Shown in pieces: positions 56,117-64,000 of a stretch of DNA of 64,000 nt. The notes beneath the pieces were generated by a model. That model was not told where the DNA came from, did no database searches, and saw only the letters and a program-made list of their open reading frames with translations. How positions within the stretch are numbered: position 1 is the stretch's first letter; every line of letters starts with the position of its first letter. Both the position numbers and the translations under genes were made by a program. Source of the DNA: Salvia splendens (Eukaryota; Streptophyta; Magnoliopsida; Lamiales; Lamiaceae); contig NC_056048.1 in the NCBI RefSeq assembly GCF_004379255.2, positions 4,774,001-4,838,000 on the forward strand, written 5' to 3'.

Positions 56117-58180
56117 GGCCATCCACAACGCTGTTCCTATACCGTTCCTAAACCGTTCCTTAAACCACTATTTGAGGGCCCCACTGTACTTTTTTACTCC
56201 ATTCCTTAACTAAGGAACGGAACCTGCAACCCTCGTTCCTTAACCGTTCCTTAACCGTTCCTTAAATTACTATTCATTCAATTTCATTTTTTTTTAATTT
56301 CAACTCAATTCAATTAAAAAACAAACACATTTTATTAAAAAACACACAACATTAAAACAAAGTTACAACTTAAACTTAAAAAAATAAAAAGCACACAATT
56401 AAAATCATAAAAAAATAAAAGTACACAATTTTAATAATTTCATCCGCCAAAGTTTGCCCAAATGTGCTCAATTAGATCATGTTGGAGTTGGGTGTGGGCG
56501 CTAGAGTCGCGTGTCCTTGCACGAATAGATAACCGTTCTTGTATAGACGGATGCGCTCCACTTCGAGGCGGACTACTTGCGGTTGAGCTTCCGGGGGATT
56601 CGGGGTCGAACCAATTTCCCGCCTCGGGTCCTTCGTCTTGGACAATCATGTTGTGCAAGATTATGCACGTATACATGATGTCGACCATGTTCTCCATGAA
56701 CCACGTACGAGCCGGGGCTTTGATGATGTTGAAGCGCGCTTGGAGAACCCCGAACGCCCTCTCCACATCCTTGCGAGCAGCCTCCTGCTTCTGCGCAAAA
56801 AGAGCCTGCTTTGGGTTCGCAGACCCACTGCACGTCTTCACGAAGGTAGGCCACTTCGGGTAGATGCCATCGGCGAGATAGTACCCCATTTTATAAAGCC
56901 GATTGTTGGCGACGAAGTTGATGGCCGGCGCTTTACCATCCAAAACTTCGGTCAAGAGGTCGGACTGGTTGAGCACGTTTACGTCGTTGTTCGACCCGGG
57001 GACCCCGAAGTACGCGTGCCAGATCCAAAGGCGGTAGTCGGCAACAGCCTCGAGTATAACGGTTGGGTGGGTACCTTTGTGGCCGCTCGTGTAGGACCCC
57101 TTCCACGCCACCGGGCAATTCTTCCATTGCCAGTGCATGCAATCGACGCTGCCGAGCATCCCTGGGAATCCGTGCACTGTTTCGTGAAGGTCGAGAAGGA
57201 ACTGACAATCGGCCGTGCTTGGCCTCCGGAGAAATTCGTCGGTGAAGGCTGCCCGGATGCCTTTGCAGAATTTGAGCAAGCACATTCGCCCAGTGCTATC
57301 TCCGATGTGGAGGTATTCGTCGAACATGTCGGCCGTTTGTCCAGTCGCAAGCTGGCGGATTGCTGCAGTACATTTCTGCAGCGTCGTGTGGCTGGGACGT
57401 CCGACCGCGTCGAACCCTTCCTGGAAGAACTCTTCCCGGGCTGCCAAAGTATTCGCGATGTGGAGAAATAACGGTTTCCCCATGCGGAAACGGCGACGGA
57501 AGTACGTATCTCCCCAAACCGGGTTATCGCAGAAGTAGTCGCGTACTAACCTTGCGGCGGCTTCCTCCCGGTTACGATGGATGTACGTACGGGAGCGACG
57601 TTGGGGCGGAGCGGCTTCTTCCGCCTCCCGTCGTCGATCTTCTTCAAGTGATTGTTCCAATATTTGACACATTTGTTCATAAGGATCCATTAGTTTGATT
57701 AAATTTGGGAGAAGGAAAATAGAGTTGATTTGAGATGAAAATTGGGGTGGAAATAGAGAGGAATAGATGTGTGTTTGTGATTGAAATGAGTATGAAATAT
57801 GAGTATTTATAGAGTAAATAAATAAATTAAAAAAAAAAACGGCTATAAAATTAACGGTCTCATTACCGTTAATAAAAAAAAAATTTTTTTTTTTTATTAA
57901 ATTCGAATTTTTTTAAAAAAAAATGAATTATTGCGTCATCGGGACGAAGCCCACTCGCGGGGCAGCGAGTGGGCTTCACGCGTCGAATGGGAGTCCGCCA
58001 CGTCGCCTCGGCGCGTGGCGGAACGTTTCGTTCCGCGTTCCGGAGGAACGAAACGCGGCACGGCATGGGAACGGTGGCGGCACGGAATGGCGACGGAACG
58101 CACGCTGCAACGCGTGCCGCCGCGAAACCGTTCCTCCGGAACGGCATAGGAACGGCGACGGCACCGCGTTGCGGATGCTC
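56117..58180. mobile_element. PIF/Harbinger element with intact transposase only
   Basis: TTA duplications (56114-56116 and 58181-58183) flank ends GGCCATCCACAACGC and, read inward from the right, GAGCATCCGCAACGC. Left subterminal CCGTTCCTT repeats and right GC-rich CGGAACG repeats fit the family. It contains one transposase ORF and no Myb-like ORF. Confidence 0.88.
56440..57690 (-). CDS. PIF/Harbinger DDE transposase
   Basis: Uninterrupted 416-residue ORF from ATG at 57690. It has the plant Harbinger DDE domain: RRRFRMGKPLFLHI near 65-80, TADMFDEYLHIGDSTG (about 120), catalytic Asp in GSVDCMHW (about 183), second Asp in GSNNDVNVL (about 233), and catalytic Glu in DVERAFGVLQ (about 310). Then YTCIILHNMIVQDE and a disordered Ser/Pro-rich tail. 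It cuts element ends and integrates at TWA sites, normally together with the Myb-like ORF1 protein. All three catalytic residues are present, so it may be active. Confidence 0.93.
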   Translation of the reverse strand: MDPYEQMCQILEQSLEEDRRREAEEAAPPQRRSRTYIHRNREEAAARLVRDYFCDNPVWGDTYFRRRFRMGKPLFLHIANTLAAREEFFQEGFDAVGRPSHTTLQKCTAAIRQLATGQTADMFDEYLHIGDSTGRMCLLKFCKGIRAAFTDEFLRRPSTADCQFLLDLHETVHGFPGMLGSVDCMHWQWKNCPVAWKGSYTSGHKGTHPTVILEAVADYRLWIWHAYFGVPGSNNDVNVLNQSDLLTEVLDGKAPAINFVANNRLYKMGYYLADGIYPKWPTFVKTCSGSANPKQALFAQKQEAARKDVERAFGVLQARFNIIKAPARTWFMENMVDIMYTCIILHNMIVQDEGPEAGNWFDPESPGSSTASSPPRSGAHPSIQERLSIRARTRDSSAHTQLQHDLIEHIWANFGG

Positions 58181-58317
58181 TTACTGATTTTGATTTCAAA
58201 TCTAATCCCGTTGCGGGAGCCACGTTGGTGATACACTAATCACAAAACTAAATTTGATTAATATTTACACTAATCACAAAACTTATCGCCACGCTGTCAA
58301 TTATTAAATCTAACTAA

Positions 58318-60195
58318 GAGCATCTCCAGTGGACTCGGACATCCACTAGAACTTCTCAAAAACAGCTCCTGCCACGTCACTAGGACTTCCCATCCCACTG
58401 CCACGTCACTAGGACATCCCCTTCACAATCCGCCCTTCCCATCGCCCTTCCCACTAGGACTTCCCGCAATAAAAAAAATCACAAATTCACAAATAAAGCA
58501 ATTTACGTTTACGGAAATAAAATTACAACACGAATACGAACGGGAAAAATTAACAACTTCATTTTAAAAAAACATACATGATTTGAAAAAAAAATTACAT
58601 AGTAATAAAACAAAAAAAAAGTACTAACATCAACGTCAACCCTTCCGTGTCCAAACCTCTTCGATAATATCGTTCTGAAGTCGAACATGGGCATCTGTTT
58701 GCAGCATGTCGGCAAATGCACGCATCCGCTCGACCTCTCCATGAGGTACCCCCATATTCACATTCGCGGTGGCCACGCCGTGACTTGGACCTGCACCCGT
58801 ATCATCTTCATTGGTCCACTGAGTCAGTTCCGCAGCTTCATTTTCGACAATCATGTTGTGCATTATGATACATGCGTACATGACATCACCGATGTTGGGA
58901 ATATACCACTGTCGTGCAGGACCCTTGACTACCGCCCATCGACTCTGGAGCACACCAAATGCCCGCTCCACATCCTTGCGCGCTGCTTCCTAACGGCTCG
59001 CAAAGTAGGACTTCTTTTGTCCGAGCGGATGCTTGATTGTCTTCACAAAGACGGGCCAGTTTGGGTATATCTCATCCGCCAAATAGTATCCCATATTGTG
59101 CTGGTTGCCGTTGGCGACGAAACTGATGGCGGGACCAACGCCATTGCACTGAGCATTGAACAGGGGCGACGACTGGAGAACGTTGATGTCGTTGTTCGAC
59201 CCGGCGACTCCAAAATAAGCATGCCGTATCCACAGCCGGTAGTCAGCTACAGCTTCAAGGATCATCGTGGGATGCTTGGCTTTGAAGCCAGTAGTGTACA
59301 TCCCCTTCCAGGCGGCGGGGCAGTTCTTCCACTCCCAATGCATACAATCTATGCTGCCCAACATCCCAGGGAACCCGTGCACCGACCCATGCATATCTAT
59401 CAGACTCTGGCAGTCTTCGGGGGCTCGGACTCCGAAGATATCGCTCTCACGCCCGCGCAAAAATTCTGCAGACACTCGACGGCTGTCGACTCGCCAATGT
59501 GGAGGTACTCGTCGAACATGTCGGCCGCGCCTCCGTATGCCAGTTGTCTGATTGCGACAGTGCACTTCTGTAAAGGCGTGAGTCCGGGTTTGCCAGCTGC
59601 ATCCTCCCTGATCCTAAAATACAGGTATCTTCTCTCTAAAGCACCCACGATATGCATAAACAGCGGACGATGCATCCTAAAACGTCGCCGGAATAAGACA
59701 TCCCCAAAACGCGGCTACGGAGCGAAGTAGTCCTGATACAACCGAATATGTGCAGCAACGTGGTCACGTGGTATTATAGTTCGACGACGGATCGGCCGAT
59801 GTACCGCCACCTGCTGCCGCCGCTGCTCCCTCTGGTGTAGCAGCCTATCTATAGCACCTTCCACAGCGACCTCCAATTCATCCTCGCTATCACTGTCACT
59901 AGCCATTGTAGATATACTTGAAAATAGAGATGTAGAGAGAGAAACTTGTTAACACAAGTGGTGCGAATGAAATGAAGTTCAACGAGCCGTATATATAGAG
60001 TTTTAAAAAAAATTTAACATACTGGACGTCCGACCCTTGCCACAATGGCGGACGTCCGCCCGCCTGTCGCCGCAACGTCCGAGGACATCCGACGTCCTTA
60101 CGGGACATCCGTATCCGAGTTGAAACGCCACAATGGCGGACGTCCCAGTCGCCCGTCGCGGATGTCCGACCGGACGTCCGCCATTGGAGATGCTC
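58318..60195. mobile_element. PIF/Harbinger element with dead transposase
   Basis: TAA duplications (58315-58317 and 60196-60198) flank ends GAGCATCTCCAGTGG and, read inward from the right, GAGCATCTCCAATGG. Subterminal GGACGTCC-type repeats occur on the right and GACTTCCC-type repeats on the left. It lies only 137 bp from the previous Harbinger element. Confidence 0.9.
58636..59906 (-). pseudogene. PIF/Harbinger transposase, three inactivating lesions
   Basis: ATG at 59906 starts MASDSDSEDELEVAV. A TAG at 59717-59715 interrupts the frame after RLYQDYFAP. A frameshift lies between about 59400 and 59565, near 59470. A second TAG at 58992-58990 follows YFASR. Around these lesions the DDE domain is well preserved: FRRRFRMHRPLFMHI, ADMFDEYLHIGES, GSIDCMHWEWKN, AGSNNDINVL, DVERAFGVLQSR. 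It is related to but clearly distinct from the transposase at 56440. Confidence 0.92.
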
Positions 60196-60198
60196 TAA

Positions 60199-62058
60199 GC
60201 TTTATTTTGGACGCTTTTATTTCATGCATTAATGTCAATTAAGATATGAATAGATTCATTAATAAAAAGCAGTGACTGGTCATATTTATAGAAAAGAATT
60301 TAGCAAAACAAATATTTATGGTAAATGTTTATTCTCTCTCCTTTTTACTTTGTCTTTAATTATTTATTTTATTCTCTTCTATTTTAACCTTTTATTTATT
60401 TATTTTCACTTTATTTAACTAACTAAACTAATCTATTTCTTTAATTTCTATACTCAAAGGAAGCAATTCAACTATAGTAGTAGAACGGAAGAAAATCACA
60501 GTTGTTGGTAACAGCAGGCCTCATAAGTAATAAAACAGGCCAGGCCTTCTTTACAGATTTATGTCTCAACCAATTCAAATACTACTATACATATTTGGGC
60601 CCAACATATGACTCTCACCAATCAATCACTAATTCTTTTTAACTGTATATACTGTTTTTTTTTTGTTTTCACACTTATTTTTTCATAGAAAAAATCAACG
60701 TCACTATGTTATATACTGTACTGGTAATGTATGAATGTGTTATTTTGTGAAACAAATAGTCATCTCAATTATTCTCTTGGTCTCTATTTTGGGAGCACTT
60801 GTTTTTTTGTAAATTCATGTATTTGAATTCCAATCCATTTTTTGATCAACATTCACCAAATCAAATTCGGTATCAATGGGCTATATTAATTTTATTAATC
60901 ACTTATATTACTATTCCCAAAAAATTCTAAGCTTAAAATTTGATCAAACCATATGTAGAATTCAAATATATAACTATGCTAGATGATATATCAATTAAAT
61001 ACTAGTAATCCGTATTTACTAACGTATAGCCCGTTAAATTTGATGAAAAATCACTTTATTTTGCAATTATAATCACATTATATAATCTGTTGGAGTAGTT
61101 TTTATACTATGAATTACTTGGAGTATATTATTTTTAATTGATCCATTTACAACTGTTAGATGCTACAGTTTAAATAGGAATATTAATCTCAACCAGGTAA
61201 CCAAATAAATATTAATTTGATTGGTAGAAAAAAAACATTTTTATATAAGTTTGAATTGATAATGTGTATTTATAAAAATTCGATGTGATATTTTTAGAAA
61301 AATAAGTAGAAAAAAATGTCGTATGATTATATTTGTCATTGTCTACTATACAGGCCCAATCGAAATCTATTATCACTAGTAAATTTACCATATTATATTA
61401 CGAAATACAGTATATATTGAGAAAACTACAATATAAAGATAAGAATGCATTTCACAATTTTGGAAAACTATTGGCAACTGTAAATGGATGCATGTCCACA
61501 TTCAACCAGTATCCATCACACACATGCCTTTCATTTCTTTATGGTTTCTATCTTCAATAATTAGTATTTCCAACCAATAAATTAATAATGATAATGATAA
61601 TGAAAATAATTATTAAATAACAATAATGATAATGATAATGACAATGATTACTGTTTACTATGGTTGTCGTATAAAACCTTCTAATTTGTCATACTATTAG
61701 TTAAATAAACAATGCTAAGTTAAAAACAATTATCTAAATTTTGATCTAATTTAGTTGTGGCAAGATCGTACTAATACTATTAGTTAAATAAACAATGCTA
61801 AGTTAAAAACAATTATCTAAATTTTGATCTAATTTAGTTGTGGCAAGAAGATCGTACTAGTTATACGTTTAAATTTTGCCAATGCTTCTACTATAAATCA
61901 TTCGAAGTTTATAAATTTGATACATTTGAATACAAAGGAAGACATGATGCGTTTATAAATATTAGTACTACATACAAATTGAAGTAGAATAACTATACAC
62001 AATGATTGATATCAACATTTTATACAACAGAATTCTTAAACAACAAATATACATCAAA
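60199..62058. other. AT-rich intergenic region
   Basis: No supported gene. Contains a (AATGAT)n-like run at about 61585-61652 and an 83-bp tandem duplication at 61691. The right end holds the 3' UTR of the aspartic protease gene. Confidence 0.5.
61691..61859. repeat. 83-bp tandem duplication
   Basis: ATACTATTAGTTAAATAAAC... starts at 61691 and again at 61774. The units are the same apart from an AAG insertion in the second (GGCAAGAAGATCG). Confidence 0.9.
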
Positions 62059-63516
62059 TTAGCGACAGCCACCAGCAGCAAATCCAATTCTTGAATTAGC
62101 TACATCATACACAACTTGTGTAGTCTGCTGCTGCTGGTTGCCGATGATGCCGATGCTGTCTCGTATATCCGAGTTCCCGGCTAACGACAAGCACGTCGTC
62201 CCCTTCTCCACCTCCAACAGAAGATTGCGTGGCGCCAGCTTCAGCGCCGCCCCTCCCTGGAACCTCATCTCAACCGCAGGCACAACCGAGGCTATCGCGC
62301 CCGTTGTCCCAGCAAAGCACGCGTCCAAAATGGAATACGCCTCAACCAACTTAAACCTCGGAGATATGACCCTCACCAACGCCTCCCTCAGGGCCGTGTA
62401 CACCGGCCCTGCCAGCCGCGATATGGTGGTGCCAGAGTCGATGATGGTTGGGATACTATAGTCAGACGCTGGCACGGCCAACGCCCTCCCAGAGACTGTT
62501 ATGGCCGTGAGCTTTACAAAGTACAAGGAAGGATCCCGGGAGTCGGATAGCAGAGGAGTGAAGCTCGATGGAGAGGAAGTCGAATGAGATCCAACGGAGA
62601 GATAGCCTCCCGAGCCAGAGGCGGTTGGGAGGCAGTAAGAGAAGGCCATCCCGTATTTCGTTGAGAGCTGGGACAGCATGGACAGAGAGCTCTTTGCGAA
62701 GCCAACCAGACCGGCTGACTTCCCGAATAGGCCATCGTTGTTCTGACCACACCCGTAGACGAAACCAGGGAGCGTCTCAGAGCCAAAGGTGAGAGTGTCT
62801 TTGCTCAAGAAGCCCTGAGAGAAGGACTGATCACCATATGTTGCAGTGTACACACATTTATCCGATTTCGTGCACATGGGGCTATTGAGTGTGGCAGATT
62901 TCAACGAAGAGCACTCGGTTGCTTCGCACGATAGAGTTTTATACGTGTTTGAAGACGAAGGGTTGAAGAAAGGAGCAGCTTGTGGATGGCAATAGGCCAA
63001 ACAGGGCTGGCACTGAATCCACGAGAGGGAGCTTCCCGTGTCCACAACGACCGGATAGTAAGTAGCCGGGCTCCCTACCCCAATTTTGGTGTAGTAATTC
63101 CCTACACCGAGCGAAAAACCTGGATTCAAGGGGGCGCTAACGAAAGCGCCCTCTATCAATCCACTGGGAAAAACAGTTGCTGCTGTCAAGTTCTTTTCGA
63201 GTCGTGAATTGAGAAACTTGACGCGGGCGTTGTCCTGAGCAAGGACGTCCGAGAAGGAGAGTGAGGCGGGGACATGATCAAGAGGCAGCTTTAGCTGGCC
63301 AAGTTCTGCAAGAATCAATATGTCAGTAAAGTAGACAACATATGTTTATGCAATGCTTAAAAAAAGGAAACATCAAACATCAAAGTAGACAACATATGTT
63401 TATGCAATGCTTAAAAAAAGGAAACATCAAACATCAAACATGCCTTGATTGAGTCTAATGGCAGATGTTCCAATGACCAAGTGAAGAAGAAGAAAAGAAG
63501 ACAAGAACAGCTCCAT
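62059..63516 (-). CDS. Nepenthesin-like (A1B) aspartic protease
   Basis: Two exons, 63516-63444 and 63305-62059, 439 residues. Exon 1 encodes a signal peptide (MELFLSSFLLLHLVIGTSA), so the enzyme is secreted or vacuolar. Exon 2 holds a short propeptide region, then the pepsin-like fold: first active site VVVDTGSS (Asp at about 113), Cys-rich nepenthesin insert (WIQCQPCLAYC, CEATECSSL, CVYTATYGDQSFSQG), VYGCGQNNDGLFG, second active site IIDSGTT (Asp at about 314), and the C-terminus IIGNQQQQTTQVVYDV, IGFAAGGC. It resembles the Arabidopsis At5g10770/AED1 group. Both catalytic aspartates are present. The intron uses a GC donor (CAAG|GCATG), since the nearest GT would break the frame. The intron holds a perfect 54-bp duplication. 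Confidence 0.93.
63328..63435. repeat. 54-bp perfect tandem duplication in protease intron
   Basis: AAAGTAGACAACATATG... occurs at 63328 and 63382 with no visible difference. Confidence 0.92.
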
Positions 63517-64000
63517 TTCTGCAATTTGTTTTCACCCTCAAAACTGGGGGATTTTTATAGCAATGACATTAAGATTGTTAAACAATCAGTTGAGAGGTCG
63601 AGGTTGGAAGGGACGTGTTACACTGACTTGTGAGGTCCTCTCAACCAAGATGAGTAAATATGTGGTTGAGACATCTATTGTGTCTTAGTTTTAGGGGCCC
63701 ATTTCCTTTGCTTTTTGAAAGGCTGCTGATTGAGGAATCAAGAATCCACCACCTGTATAAGTACGTTCCCACGGTTCAGGAACCGCCCGTTCTTTTTCCA
63801 AACCATCGATTCCGGTTCCGGAAAATGTTGAACCATAACCAGCCCGTGAAGCATTTTTGGTAGTTCCTGTCCGAATCAGGAACTGGACTGCCAAAACTGA
63901 TAGCACGGGTCGGGTTGAACCGCCGGATGCCGGTTCCAATTCTGAACCGGCAATCTAGTTAAAACGCCCACGTCTAGTAATAACTAAATCCATCTCCCTT
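63517..64000. other. Promoter side of the protease gene and a GGTTCC-rich repeat
   Basis: The first ~170 bp are the likely promoter/leader. From about 63760 the sequence is rich in GGTTCCGG/CCGGAACC-type words (CCACGGTTCAGGAACCG, CGATTCCGGTTCCGG, GATGCCGGTTCC), like the arms of a fold-back element. The window ends before a partner end could be found. Confidence 0.4.

Noticed and set aside
56638..57471. Plus-strand ORF of 277 codons
   Set aside because: Antisense of the intact Harbinger transposase, with no recognisable domain of its own.
58687..59730. Plus-strand ORF of 347 codons
   Set aside because: Antisense of the dead Harbinger transposase; longer than any sense piece only because the sense strand is broken.
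1..64000. CRISPR arrays, bacterial operons, tRNA or rRNA genes
   Set aside because: None seen. The short-palindrome array at 4070 lacks the long identical repeats and unique spacers of CRISPR, and the sequence is clearly plant nuclear.

Overview
This window is nuclear DNA of a flowering plant and almost certainly a eudicot. The genes have many short GT-AG introns, plant-only families are present (MYB-CC, PORR, plant mobile domain, nepenthesin-like protease), and AT-rich spacers are packed with plant transposons. Lamiales is my guess from protein resemblance and is not demonstrated. I assembled the intron-containing genes by hand from splice sites and reading-frame continuity. Every multi-exon model reported as intact closes in frame.

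Layout. 1-4.3 kb: a Mutator-like (MULE) transposase gene on the minus strand, facing a truncated plant-mobile-domain ORF, followed by an array of short palindromes. 5.1-6.4 kb: a WAV3/WAVH2-type RING-vWA E3 ligase whose N-terminal exon is not visible. 7.0-7.9 kb: a long-TIR non-autonomous transposon. 8.2-10.7 and 19.5-21.7 kb: two complete MYB-CC (PHR1-like) transcription factor genes, separated by a PIF/Harbinger element that carries only a Myb-like ORF. 22.1-27.9 kb (minus): a 13-exon alpha/beta-hydrolase gene. 30.5-34.1 kb: a hAT MITE, a Stowaway MITE, a broken PORR-domain gene and a truncated Copia element. 34.7-55.6 kb: a tandem segmental duplication holding two complete 9-exon WD40 genes. 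The intact neighbouring gene (an MGC-start protein) lies in copy B only, with a decayed fragment in copy A. A very young 5.1-kb Copia retrotransposon interrupts the upstream part of copy B. 56.1-60.2 kb: two adjacent PIF/Harbinger elements, one with an intact transposase and one with a dead transposase. 62.1-63.5 kb (minus): a nepenthesin-like aspartic protease.

How the parts relate. The host genes are ordinary and there is no operon-like logic. The MYB-CC pair would act in transcription, the RING protein in ubiquitination and the protease in secretion. The main story is genome turnover. The WD40 duplication gives a relative clock: several MITEs and the Copia element sit in only one copy and therefore arrived after duplication (or were lost from the other copy). 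I found no CRISPR, no convincing RNA gene and no clear new biological system. The best leads are the palindrome array at 4.07-4.29 kb, the Copia element whose reverse transcriptase motif reads YVND, the ghost N-terminus of the second MYB-CC gene, and the separation of the two Harbinger functions into different elements.
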